Origin: Firmicutes bacterium CAG:194
GTDB taxonomy: Bacteria; Bacillota; Clostridia; Lachnospirales; Lachnospiraceae
Length of the DNA stretch: 64,000 bases
Reading direction: 5' to 3'
NCBI GenBank assembly: GCA_000432915.1
Contig: HF995248.1
Coordinates: 11,890-75,889, forward strand
Numbering within the stretch: the first letter of the stretch is position 1; each line of letters starts with the position of its first letter. This document shows positions 17,253-25,981 of this stretch, piece by piece. The notes beneath the pieces were generated by a model. The model ran no database searches and was not told where the DNA came from. It saw only the letters and a list, made by a program, of their open reading frames with translations. The translations under genes were made by a program, and so were the position numbers.

Positions 17253-18304
17253 ATACGAAAAAAGAGGTATATTTGGAAATATTAAGGATTATTGCGATAT
17301 GTTTTGTAATCTTTAATCATACAGGATTAAATGGATACTGGTTATTTACACAGAGAACACCTGGCACACTGTCTTTTTATATATACTTATTTCTGTCATT
17401 GTTTTGTAAATTTGCAGTTCCCTTGTTTATGGCAATTTCAGGAGCGGTTCTGTTGGGGAGAAAAGATGAGCCGGTTAAGAAAAATGCACAGCGTATTTTC
17501 AGAATAGTAATAGTACTGGTTGTTTATTCATTTATATATTATTTACAATCGATTTATCTGGGAGAATGTACATTCTCATGGAAAGATTATGTGGTAAACC
17601 TTATAGCTGGTAATATAAGTGCACATTTATGGTATTTATATCTTTATCTGGCGTTTTTGATTTCATTACCAATTTTACGCAGACTGGCACAGAATTTAGA
17701 TGATAAATTGTTTGCATACATGATAATACTGGCAGTTGTATTTAATGGTGTTATTCCCTGTTTCGAGTATGCATTGGGATTTACTTTAAATGCGAATGTG
17801 AAGGTAACATGGATTGGAACCAATATTGTGTTATGTCCTTGTGTTGGTTATTATTTACATACCATGTGGGATCATGCCAGAATTAAAAAGGTATTGCTGA
17901 TAATCTGGATTGTAAATTTGCTTGCATTAATAGCTGAAGAGATATTAACGATTCATTGGGGCATACAGACAAATGAATGGAAGGGCGAAATATACCATAA
18001 TAGATTTGCCATTGTTAATGCAATAGCAATCTGGATGACGGTAAAATGTTATTTAGAAAAAGTAAACTGGGGACAGAGAGTACAGTCGGTTGTCCTTTCC
18101 GTTGGTAAGAGTACATTTGGTATATATTTAATCCATGTTCTATTGATGCGAACTAATATCTATACGAAATTGCTCATGTATATGAGAGGCAATGGAATGA
18201 ATGCAATGGTGGCTGTTATACTTATGTGTTTTCTGGTATTGTGCATTTCATACTTTATAACAATGGTTATGAGTAAGTTATGGGGATTGAAAAAGCTGGT
18301 TTGA
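17249..18304 (+). CDS. Membrane O-acyltransferase (Acyl_transf_3 family)
   Basis: A 351-residue polytopic protein with the family start VYLEILRIIAICFVIFNHTG, where the His in FNHT is the expected catalytic residue, and KFAVPLFMAISGAVLLG near residues 56-72. About ten membrane helices follow, with KSTFGIYLIHVLLMR near the end. This is the WecH-like branch. It overlaps the stop of the phosphatase gene by four bases (ATGA), so I prefer ATG at 17249 over the in-frame GTG at 17234. Coupling to the phosphatase suggests that the acyl group could go on the sugar acid made by the preceding genes, which is inference only. Confidence 0.84.
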   Translation: MNTKKEVYLEILRIIAICFVIFNHTGLNGYWLFTQRTPGTLSFYIYLFLSLFCKFAVPLFMAISGAVLLGRKDEPVKKNAQRIFRIVIVLVVYSFIYYLQSIYLGECTFSWKDYVVNLIAGNISAHLWYLYLYLAFLISLPILRRLAQNLDDKLFAYMIILAVVFNGVIPCFEYALGFTLNANVKVTWIGTNIVLCPCVGYYLHTMWDHARIKKVLLIIWIVNLLALIAEEILTIHWGIQTNEWKGEIYHNRFAIVNAIAIWMTVKCYLEKVNWGQRVQSVVLSVGKSTFGIYLIHVLLMRTNIYTKLLMYMRGNGMNAMVAVILMCFLVLCISYFITMVMSKLWGLKKLV

Positions 18305-18342
18305 TGATAGAACCGTTGATAAATAGGAGGAGAGAACAGACA

Positions 18343-19671
18343 ATGAAAACAGTGATTATGGCGGGCGGAAAAGGAACAAGAATCCAGTCTATTGCATCAG
18401 ATATACCTAAGCCGATGATTCCGATTGATGGCGTTCCGGTATTGGAAAGAGAATTATGCTCTTTAAAAGAACAGGGATTTACGGATATTATCATTACGGT
18501 TAGTTATTTGGGAGATGTGATCAAAAACTACTTTGGAAATGGTGACAAATGGGGTGTCAATATTGAATATTATACGGAGGAGACCCCATTGGGCAATGCT
18601 GGTGCACTGTTTAAGCTACGAGATCGTTTAACGGATGATTTCCTGCTTTTAAATGCCGATGCGATCTTTGATGTCGATTTTAACAGAATGGTTTCATTCC
18701 ATAAAGAAAAAAATGCACTTGTAACATTGTTTACACACCCAAACTCACATCCTTATGACAGCGGACTGATTATTGCTGATCAAAATCTGGCAGTACAGGC
18801 ATGGCTGACAAAAGAAGATAAACGTCCGGCGTATTACAAAAACAGAGTAAATGCAGGGCTGCATGTGATCAGTCCTCAGATACTGGATACGGTGTCTGTT
18901 GACGCAGAACGGATTGGAATAGAGAACCCGGATACCGGAAAAATCTGTAAAGTTGATCTGGACAGAATGCTTTTAAAACCGTTGGCTGGCAGTGGCAGGA
19001 TGTTTTGTTATGACTCGCCTGAATACGTGAAAGATATGGGAACCCCTGAGCGTTTTTATGCAGTGGAAAAGGACTATATGGCAGGACGGGTGACTGCTAA
19101 GAATTTGAAAAATAAGCAGAAGGCAATCTTTTTGGATCGAGACGGGACAATAAACAAATATGTCGGTTTTCTGCGAGATATTGAACAGTTTGAGCTGCTG
19201 GACGGTGTCACAGATGCAATTAAAAAAATAAATGAATCAGGGTATCTGTGTATTGTTGTAACCAACCAGCCGGTAATAGCAAGAGGAGAGGTTACTTACG
19301 AGCAACTGGATGAAATTCATAATAAAATGGAGACACTGCTCGGTCTGGAAGGAGCATATCTGGATGGTATTTATATCTGCCCGCATCATCCGCATAAAGG
19401 GTATGAGGGAGAAATTCCGGAACTGAAAATTGATTGTGACTGCAGAAAGCCCAAACCGGGCATGCTTTTACGCGCTGCGAAGGACTTCAATATTGATCTG
19501 CAGAAATCTTATATGGTCGGTGACAGTGAAAGCGATATTCTGGCAGGCAAGGCGGCCGGCTGTAAAACTGTTCTGATTGGAGAGGATGATTATGGACAGG
19601 ATTATACGACAAACAGCTTACTGGCGTTCGTAAAGCAGGAAATTGACAATAATCCAGAATCGAAAAAGTAA
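18343..19671 (+). CDS. HddC-GmhB fusion: heptose 1-phosphate guanylyltransferase plus heptose 1,7-bisphosphate phosphatase
   Basis: Residues 1 to about 235 form a sugar nucleotidyltransferase with VIMAGGKGTRIQSI (GGKGTR at 8-13) and PKPMIPIDGVPVLER. Residues from about 260 form a GmhB-type HAD phosphatase with FLDRDGTINKY (D265, D267), VVTNQPVIARG, the zinc-loop ICPHHPHKG...CDCRKPKPGM, and VGDSESDILAGKAAG. With GmhA and HddA this completes GDP-D-glycero-D-manno-heptose synthesis. The two steps GmhB and HddC follow each other, so fusion could pass the intermediate along. The frame is open further upstream, to 18280, but ATG at 18343 follows AGGAGGAGAG and gives the proper N-terminus. NDP specificity cannot be read directly. 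Confidence 0.87.
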   Translation: MKTVIMAGGKGTRIQSIASDIPKPMIPIDGVPVLERELCSLKEQGFTDIIITVSYLGDVIKNYFGNGDKWGVNIEYYTEETPLGNAGALFKLRDRLTDDFLLLNADAIFDVDFNRMVSFHKEKNALVTLFTHPNSHPYDSGLIIADQNLAVQAWLTKEDKRPAYYKNRVNAGLHVISPQILDTVSVDAERIGIENPDTGKICKVDLDRMLLKPLAGSGRMFCYDSPEYVKDMGTPERFYAVEKDYMAGRVTAKNLKNKQKAIFLDRDGTINKYVGFLRDIEQFELLDGVTDAIKKINESGYLCIVVTNQPVIARGEVTYEQLDEIHNKMETLLGLEGAYLDGIYICPHHPHKGYEGEIPELKIDCDCRKPKPGMLLRAAKDFNIDLQKSYMVGDSESDILAGKAAGCKTVLIGEDDYGQDYTTNSLLAFVKQEIDNNPESKK

Positions 19672-19703
19672 GAGGCATTAATGAGAAAGCGAAGGGGAGA
19701 AAT

Positions 19704-21194
19704 ATGAAAAATCTGGAGAATGAAAAGAAGGTAATATTTTTCATAACAATAGTGTGGGCAATTATTTCATTAGCAGGAGGAATTATATTTTTAAAAAAAT
19801 TCTATTCAGTTGGAATGATGAATCAATGGTGCTCAGTTGTAGATAAATGGGAACAAATTGCCTGGGCTGTTATTGCATATTTATTGGCAGTAATAGCAAT
19901 TTATAATATTGTCAGATTTGCAGTTAAGGCTGTTTTATATAATGACAGGGAAAGGAAGATAATATTATATGCACTGCCAGCACTGATTTTGCTCTTAGGA
20001 GCATTTTTGTCAGATATTGCACCGGTACATATGGAGTCTTATTATTTGGGTGATGAAAGAAATATATGGGATGCAGCAGTCAGATTGTATCCGTACTTTT
20101 TTGTATATACATCGGAGTTATATTTGATATGCTTTTTTATTCTCCCGGTTATAATAGCTCCAAGCATTGTAAAAATATTTTTTTGTGCAGGGATAATTGG
20201 ATATGTAATATATAGAGTAAAAAGGTATTATGCTTCTTCGCTTGCTTTTTCTCTATATTTACTCTGTTTGCTTAGTACTTTTGGAGAACTCGGTATTAGA
20301 GTGCATCGGATGCACTGGTATGCTTATGTTTATTTGTTCTTTGCGGTGAAGATTTATTTTGACAGTAAAGAAAAGCAAAAATTATTTTCTTTGGAGACAG
20401 TATGCATAATGTCATTCGTGATTTCTTTACTTACTGTGTGGAGAAGAGAGGGGATTTATTTGGTATTAGTTGGTGCTATATTATTGCTGCTGACATATGC
20501 AGGAACCAAAACAACAAATAAAAGGATTATTTTAATTATATTCTTTTTGATGGAAATAATGGCATATGTTCCGGCAACTACCGCAGGAGTTGAAGAAAAG
20601 GGAACAACATACAGAGCATATCTGGTTCATATGTTGGGGGAAAGAAGTCTTGATAGAAACAAAATAGAAAAAGAGTTGAAAATTGCTGATAAATATATGG
20701 ATCTTTCAAGAATAGACAGGTATAATGCAGATTTGGGGATTGATGGTTTTTCTGATTGTATGTATGACTGGTCGTCATGGGGAGACGGTAGTTATTATGC
20801 GATAAGAAGCAATCCAACAATATCCGAGGATAAATTTTCAGAGGCAGTAGTTCGAATCATAATAAAAGAACCGGTTGTATTTTTGAAATCGAGATTGCGT
20901 GCCTTTGCAGCAGCAGCCAGAGGGACGGGATCCAAGAATTTATTTATTCCTTTAATGGTCGTGATTATATTGACAGTCTACGCAATAATAAAAAGAGATT
21001 GGATTTTGGCGATACTTTGTATGGGCGTATTAGTGCAGACAGTGATAACAACATTGGCAATGCCGGCATCCTATTTTAAGTATTTTTATGAGATGTACCT
21101 GTTTGCTTATTATTTTATGGTTATTGTTCTGCTGGATGAATATTTAAATAAATACAGAGGAAATCATGTGAGGGAAATTTCTACAAATATTTAG
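19704..21194 (+). CDS. Large polytopic membrane protein (GT-C-like), last gene of the cluster
   Basis: This 496-residue protein has about ten to twelve hydrophobic helices with a soluble loop of about 150 residues between the last helices (GTTYRAYLVHMLGERSLDR to FLKSRLRAFAAAARG). The DIAPVHMESYYLGDERN region after the third helix and the VWRREGIYLVLVG segment resemble GT-C membrane glycosyltransferases that use polyprenyl-phosphate sugars, where an acidic pair follows the first helix and an R-x-x-G segment recurs. I do not recognise a named family. GGGGAG precedes the ATG by seven bases. A strong terminator follows, ending the operon. It may decorate the finished polymer outside the cell, but that is a guess. 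Confidence 0.6.
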   Translation: MKNLENEKKVIFFITIVWAIISLAGGIIFLKKFYSVGMMNQWCSVVDKWEQIAWAVIAYLLAVIAIYNIVRFAVKAVLYNDRERKIILYALPALILLLGAFLSDIAPVHMESYYLGDERNIWDAAVRLYPYFFVYTSELYLICFFILPVIIAPSIVKIFFCAGIIGYVIYRVKRYYASSLAFSLYLLCLLSTFGELGIRVHRMHWYAYVYLFFAVKIYFDSKEKQKLFSLETVCIMSFVISLLTVWRREGIYLVLVGAILLLLTYAGTKTTNKRIILIIFFLMEIMAYVPATTAGVEEKGTTYRAYLVHMLGERSLDRNKIEKELKIADKYMDLSRIDRYNADLGIDGFSDCMYDWSSWGDGSYYAIRSNPTISEDKFSEAVVRIIIKEPVVFLKSRLRAFAAAARGTGSKNLFIPLMVVIILTVYAIIKRDWILAILCMGVLVQTVITTLAMPASYFKYFYEMYLFAYYFMVIVLLDEYLNKYRGNHVREISTNI

Positions 21195-21210
21195 AGTGTC
21201 TATGATGCGC

Positions 21211-21255
21211 AAGGCGGAAAGCTTAAGAATAAGTTTTCTGCCTTGATTTATTTTT
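21211..21255 (+). terminator. Intrinsic terminator ending the polysaccharide operon
   Basis: AAGGCGGAAA pairs with TTTTCTGCCTT (one G-U and one shift), with an inner CTT/AAG closing a short loop, and TTTATTTTT follows. It begins 17 bases after the stop of the last cluster gene. No gene of the operon lies behind it, so it marks the end of region 1. Confidence 0.8.
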
Positions 21256-21411
21256 AGAAAGGAATCGTATGATAGTTACTATGTATTATTTTGCATTGGT
21301 TAAAAAGTGTATATTTGCATGCATATTTTCTAATAACAAATAAAATACTGAAAAAATAAAAAATACATTGTAATATGACAAAAAATGACATATCATAATA
21401 GAGGTACGAAT
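21256..21411. other. AT-rich gap at the start of the accessory island
   Basis: Nothing gene-like was seen here on either strand. The stretch is AT-rich and holds no convincing terminator or promoter pair. It separates the polysaccharide operon from a run of broken genes. Confidence 0.5.
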
Positions 21412-21522
21412 ATGTTAGTAAATGTTAGTCTGCCTAATATCACAGATGAAGCAGTACAAAAGTATATAAAAGAGCAGGCAGAGGAATCAAGGAAAGAAGA
21501 TTCAAGAAGTAACGCTTTATAG
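21412..21522 (+). CDS. Short open frame of 36 codons, possibly a truncated gene
   Basis: ATG at 21412 opens a 36-residue frame (MLVNVSLPNITDEAV, then KYIKEQAEESRKED). It ends at the edge of the stem-loop block that follows, and its last codons (SNAL) may come from that inserted DNA. It has AGAGGT some ten bases before the start. The first 30 residues look like the beginning of a helical protein cut off by insertion. It could instead be a genuine small protein. I recognise no family. Confidence 0.35.
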   Translation: MLVNVSLPNITDEAVQKYIKEQAEESRKEDSRSNAL

Positions 21523-21536
21523 CGGATCGGTAAAAG

Positions 21537-21619
21537 TGCTTGCGATACCGCCCTTTTGGGCAAGCAGTAAAAATGCCCTTTTGAGGGCTAATATCAAACC
21601 ACCAGTTCAACTGGTGGTT
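21537..21619. repeat. Block of three stem-loops at the transposase break (mobile-element end or structured RNA)
   Basis: TGCTTGC (21537-21543) pairs with GCAAGCA (21560-21566) around an inner CC-TTTT-GG. GCCCT-TTTG-AGGGC (21575-21588) follows. Last is a perfect 11-bp palindrome AACCACCAGTT/AACTGGTGGTT with one central base (21597-21619). The palindrome lies exactly where the IS110 transposase reading frame loses its C-terminus. It looks like the end of a second mobile element, for example an IS200/IS605-type hairpin end, inserted into the IS110 copy. Confidence 0.5.
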
Positions 21620-22248
21620 GCTGACTTAGATATAGCGCTGTCGTTTGCACCGACAGACTTCTGTGCGAGAACTCTTAATTCTTTGGCCTGTTCTTTGGTA
21701 AAGTGTCCGTGTGAGTTCACTTTGAGCAGATTTGCTAGATGAGTCATATGCATGGAAGCAATCTCATTTGGAGAAGGTGCTTCTTTTAACAAAGCATAGA
21801 CAGCGGGCTGATGCAGACCGGATTTAAAAAAGTATTGAATCTCCGGGAAAACCTGATCAACATAGGTTGTCAGTTGGATTTTCAATCGGGTACGTTGCTT
21901 AATGGTTTTCTGCCGAAAGCGCCCCAAGGCCTTAAGATCCATCATATCGAGGTCATAGAAACCTATGAATCTGAGGTCATCCTGCATCATAAGAGTTTTA
22001 GCAATAACAAATGTGTCGAGTTTATCTGTCTTCGTTTTACGAACATTGTTCTTACGCATCTGACAGGTTTTAATGGGGTTCAACACACACACTTGGCAGA
22101 ACTCAGCAACAAGGTATCGAACAAGGTTGTCACCGTAGTGTGCCGTTGACGGGGGATCGATGATGATGCTGTTCTTATCGAATGATTCGAGCTTAGAGAT
22201 TACAAATTTGATACTTTTTATTATACGGTGGACAAAACAAATGAACAT
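21607..22248 (-). pseudogene. IS110-family transposase, truncated at both ends
   Basis: The middle 180 residues are typical of the IS110 DEDD transposase: [67 protein letters not shown]. The element's N-terminus with the first catalytic Asp (usually VGIDVxK) is missing, replaced by unrelated sequence before about 22209. The whole C-terminal Transposase_20 domain is missing after [18 protein letters not shown] replaces the usual GLESTAHYG, a further sign of decay. A full gene is about 400 codons. It cannot work and marks past transposition in this island. Confidence 0.85.
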
Positions 22249-22980
22249 AGTCTGTCAGAAATTGAAAATTTATCGGATGCTGATTTTATTTGCTTATACA
22301 AAGGAAAAATAAAATGCCCAGAATGCATGAAACCGCTCCTTTCATTGGTAAAAAAAGAAGGAGCAGCATACTTAAGAACTTATCCAAATCAACCACATGG
22401 GTTTGTCAATGAAAATAGATGCACCTATGGATTTGATACAGCTTCTAAAAAGCTTATGGAAAAATATGTTGAGGAACTTAGAAAGAAGAAAAAAATAAAA
22501 AGTCTTCTTGAAGGAATAATGCGAAAACTTTTTAAGCAAGATATGGAATCAAGTTCAATGTCGAAAATCAATGAAAGAAGATTAAATAACCCATTGTTGA
22601 TTGAAAGAATTCAAAGTGGTGGGACAATTAAAAGGAATATTATTCCTCATTATAGTTTTAAATCATGGGGGAAAAATATACCTCAAGATCAATTATTGAT
22701 TATTTATGGAAAAGTGTATATTGATTTGAAGGAAATTAATAAAAAGAATGGAAAAGGGGAAGAACTTAAACAAACATATATTCATTTTAAAGATATCAGT
22801 ACTAAAAAATTGATTACATCTTGTATAAAGCCCAAAGGGCTAAAAATTGACAAAGGTAATTATTACGCAGTGGTTTTAGGAAAATGTTGTAAGAATGAAT
22901 CCAAAGGATATATCTATTATAATATATGGATTAATGCACCGATAGAGGAATCTGTCTTGCTTCAACCATATCAATGTTAG
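22228..22980 (+). CDS. Hypothetical protein, probably 5'-truncated by the IS110 insertion
   Basis: The frame is open from 22186 and runs to 22980. The first codons up to about 22220 belong to the IS110 remnant read backwards, so the gene probably lost its true start. GTG at 22228 is the first usable start but has no ribosome site. The protein has a CPEC pair near residue 30 ([12 protein letters not shown]) with a possible partner Cys in ENRCTYGFD, a basic middle ([17 protein letters not shown]) and a beta-rich C-terminal half ([25 protein letters not shown]). The CPEC may bind zinc. I do not recognise a family. It may be non-functional. Confidence 0.5.
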   Translation: MDKTNEHSLSEIENLSDADFICLYKGKIKCPECMKPLLSLVKKEGAAYLRTYPNQPHGFVNENRCTYGFDTASKKLMEKYVEELRKKKKIKSLLEGIMRKLFKQDMESSSMSKINERRLNNPLLIERIQSGGTIKRNIIPHYSFKSWGKNIPQDQLLIIYGKVYIDLKEINKKNGKGEELKQTYIHFKDISTKKLITSCIKPKGLKIDKGNYYAVVLGKCCKNESKGYIYYNIWINAPIEESVLLQPYQC

Positions 22981-23107
22981 AAAAATTTATATGAAATAAA
23001 TTTTGCAATTGGAGTATATAGAATGCTTCAAATTTCTGAAAATCTGTAGTTTGGCGAATAGTATTATGAAACTTTAATATAACTAATAAAACAATGAGGC
23101 GAAAATA

Positions 23108-23914
23108 ATGAAATTTGAACAAATATTTTGGGAATGAAAAGGTTAAATATATTACTTCCTTTGGAGAACTAATAGGAGTGGAGTTAAAGCAAGAAGTAAA
23201 TAATGCAAATCTGAAAGAAGAATTTGAAAAAGAGATGCAAGAACAAGAAGAAATGGATATGGAGCAGTTATATGCAGAAGTTGAGGACTTGGAACGTGAG
23301 TCTGTAGGGCTTACTGCGTTAGGTAGTTTTGAAAATGAGTTTCTGGAGTCTTTTTGTGAATCTCAATTCGTGGAGCAATTAAAAGATTTGTTTGAACGAA
23401 TAAACAACTGCTTTTCTAATTTGGAAAATATTGAATACTTTTATTCAGAAGAATTACAAGACCATGTATGTGCAGTTGAAGCAGAAGAAATTGCAGAGTT
23501 TATAGAAAAATGGAATGAGTTAATGGATGAGTTAGGAGAAACACCAGTTTTAGATGATATTTCTGGAATTCGAGAAATTATTGATTGGATAGAGCAGAAG
23601 CAAATTCTAATGATTACTCAGATGTGAATACTACTTTGCCGGATAGTATTGAATATGGGGACAATATCACTATTTATGGATATGAAAAGGAAGAGTACAG
23701 ATTGATAATGGATGAATTGTATCTGAGTTGTGGGAATGGTGATATTGATTGGTTGAATATGGCTGTATGGTGTGCCGGGGAAAAATGTGCCACAGGAAAT
23801 ATAAAAATCACATATGGTTTTGTTGATTTTGATGATGATGGTGGTATAGGCGATTCTTGTGACGAGGATATATCATATCAGACTAAGAAAAATAATAAAA
23901 GAAATTATAGGTGA
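23108..23914 (+). pseudogene. Acidic hypothetical gene with two apparent frameshifts
   Basis: GAGGCG precedes ATG at 23108, which reads MKFEQIFWE and stops at 23137. Dropping one base in the TTTTGGG run continues into the long frame from 23115 (NEKVKYITSFGELIGVEL) up to 23627. At about 23600 that frame (IIDWIEQKQ) again gives way to another frame (SNDYSDVNTTLPDSIEYGD) that runs to 23914. Read together, this gives about 265 residues rich in Glu and Asp, with EKEMQEQEEMDMEQLYAEVE as a coiled-coil-like stretch. No family is recognised. It could be two overlapping real genes, but the missing start argues for decay. Confidence 0.5.
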
Positions 23915-23918
23915 CACA

Positions 23919-24772
23919 ATGAAAACTATAACGCAATATTTCAGAAATGCTGTATTGGCGTCTTTGCAAGGAAGCATATGTTATCGTAAAAACAAATTTA
24001 CAACTGTAACTTGGGAAGAAATTAAAAATGGTAAATTGACTCTGCGAAGCTTGGATAGTATAGGTTTATTAGGGCAGGAAGTAGGTAAAAATAGTGTTTC
24101 CTCAAAGAAAATAATTATTGCATTGAAAACAATAGCTACAGAGTTTTTAGATGGAGATACTTTAGAAAATAATATTGATGAGATGACGTCTGTCTTTTTT
24201 ATGCCTGCACAAGTTGATAAAGAGGGAAACTTATCACAACAGGAAGATAAAAGTTTTAAATGAGATGTATCAGCGTCTTGCGATGGTTGCGCCTTGTATG
24301 GTAATGACCTGTTATATGCTTCCGAAACAGTTTTGGGCATATGATGGTAATGAAAAACAAAATTATTATATGTATAATTATGCGGATTGTCTTGTGTGAA
24401 AAGTATAGGCAAAATGAAGCTGCGAATCAATTTGATGAAAAAACTATTTTAGGTATTATAACACCGTTTAAAGGTCAAAGTGCAATGATAAAAAGTATGA
24501 TAAAAAGACAATTACCAGAAATTGAAGGGAACATTGCGGTAGGAACAGTACATACATTTCAAGGTGCTGAACGAAATGTTATAATTTTTTCGAGCGTTTA
24601 TGGAAGTGAAGAAGGATGTTATTTTATTAATTCTAATAAAAGTCTTATGAATGTAGCTGTATCCAGAGCAAAGGATTCGTTCTTGGTTTTTGGAGATTCA
24701 GGATGCCTTGAGGGAAATCCAAAGTCTGCAGGAGGAATGTTGAAGCGAATGACAGAAAGAGAAATAATATAA
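23919..24772 (+). pseudogene. Decayed DNA2-like superfamily 1 helicase
   Basis: Three frames hold successive parts of one helicase. First is MKTITQYFRNAVLASLQGS to about 24240. Then, shifted, comes VLNEMYQRLAMVAPCMVMTC, PKQFWAYDGNEK and NYYMYNYAD to about 24390; the last resembles the stretch just before the Walker B site. Then, shifted again, comes ILGIITPFKGQSAMIK, VGTVHTFQGAERNVIIFSSV and LMNVAVSRAKDSFLVFGD (24420-24772), which are motifs IV to VI of DNA2/UPF1-like helicases. The Walker A and B segments are deleted, so no activity is possible. Such helicases are frequent in defence islands. Confidence 0.72.
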
Positions 24773-24814
24773 TTGACGATGTTGGCTTACGATCTTATGA
24801 TTAAGGTGTGTTTT

Positions 24815-24842
24815 TTGCTTGAGAAGCCTGGTGGGGTATGAT
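24815..24842 (+). promoter_or_regulatory. Possible promoter of the ATPase-nuclease pair
   Basis: TTGCTT, 16 bases, then TATGAT. The -10 is good and the -35 is moderate. The start codon of the ATPase lies about 100 bases downstream. There is no other obvious promoter between the helicase remnant and the ATPase. Confidence 0.35.
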
Positions 24843-24938
24843 AGTATATTTTATGGATAGACTTAATTTTGTAAAGAGGAATCATTTAATACCAGAGTTA
24901 GAAAACTTATGTATTAACTGTTTGGGGAGGCAATAGTT

Positions 24939-25973
24939 GTGATTATTAAAAAAATAAAATTTCAGAACTATACAGTATTTGAAGATCATCAGATTGAGTT
25001 TTCACCGGGAGTTAATATTATTATTGGTGAAAATGGAACTGGAAAGACACATTTGATCAAAGCATTGTATTCTGCTTGTCAAAGTACAGATAAAAAGACA
25101 TCATTTTCGCATAAACTTGTAATGACTATGCTTCCGGATGATTATAAAATTTCGCGTTTAATTACTAGAAAGACTGGAAATAGAACGGCCTCTATACGTG
25201 TTATAGCTGGAGAACAAGATGGTTCAAGAGACAGAGTCCTTAGTGCTTTTTTTCATGGTAAAACAAAAAAATGGGATGCAGAAGTTACTGGTGAAGAGGG
25301 CTGGGAATCATCATTTGCAGGAATGAGTAGTATTTATATACCTGCAAAGGAAATATTGTCTCATAGTTATAATTTGAATGCAGCTACAGAGAAAAATAAT
25401 GTTCGATTTGACGATACTTATTTGGATATTATTAATGCAGCAAAGATTAATATTTCGGTAGGGAGAAACAATATTACTAAAGATGAAATGTTGAAAGCAA
25501 TTGAGAAAATTACGCATGGTACGGTTGTGTATGATGAAAAGAGAGACGAATTCTATTTAAAGAGTGGTAGCTCTAAGCAAGAATTTAATTTGGTCGCAGA
25601 GGGTATCCGAAAAATGGCTCTGTTGTGGCAATTAGTAAAAAATGGTACTCTTGAAAGAGGGTCTGTACTGTTTTGGGATGAACCGGAAGCCAATATTAAT
25701 CCGGCATATATCAGAATTATTGTCGATATGATTTTGGAACTTCAAAGAAGAGGTGTTCAAATTTTTATTTCAACACATGATTATATGTTGGCTAGTTATT
25801 TTGAAGTTAGAAAACAGCAGGGTGACAAAATTATATTCCATTCTTTATCGCATAATAGTCAGAATTTATGCTTAGAATATGAGAATGCCGAAAAATTTGC
25901 GGCGTTGAAGAACAATATGATAATTAGCGCCTTTAATGAGTTGTTAAATGATATATATGATATGGAAGTGTGA
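24939..25973 (+). CDS. AAA ATPase (AAA_15/AAA_21-like), candidate defence module part A
   Basis: This 344-residue protein is an ABC-like ATPase of the OLD/RecF-type AAA group. It has IKFQNYTVFED, then Walker A GENGTGKT (residues 30-37), VAEGIRKMALL as the signature-like helix, Walker B SVLFWDEPEANINP (D247, E248) and the switch ISTHDYMLASYF. GTG at 24939 follows GGGGAGG by eight bases. All ATPase motifs are intact although the surrounding genes are broken. The following gene, eight bases later, encodes a PD-(D/E)XK-like protein. ATPase-nuclease pairs of this size are common antiviral systems. It lacks a TOPRIM domain, so it is not a full OLD nuclease. Function as defence is inferred. Confidence 0.8.
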   Translation: MIIKKIKFQNYTVFEDHQIEFSPGVNIIIGENGTGKTHLIKALYSACQSTDKKTSFSHKLVMTMLPDDYKISRLITRKTGNRTASIRVIAGEQDGSRDRVLSAFFHGKTKKWDAEVTGEEGWESSFAGMSSIYIPAKEILSHSYNLNAATEKNNVRFDDTYLDIINAAKINISVGRNNITKDEMLKAIEKITHGTVVYDEKRDEFYLKSGSSKQEFNLVAEGIRKMALLWQLVKNGTLERGSVLFWDEPEANINPAYIRIIVDMILELQRRGVQIFISTHDYMLASYFEVRKQQGDKIIFHSLSHNSQNLCLEYENAEKFAALKNNMIISAFNELLNDIYDMEV

Positions 25974-25981
25974 TAGGATAA

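Noticed and set aside
21537..21619. IS110 bridge RNA
   Set aside because: The block sits at a truncation point of the transposase, not at a natural element end, so it is more likely foreign to the IS110 copy.
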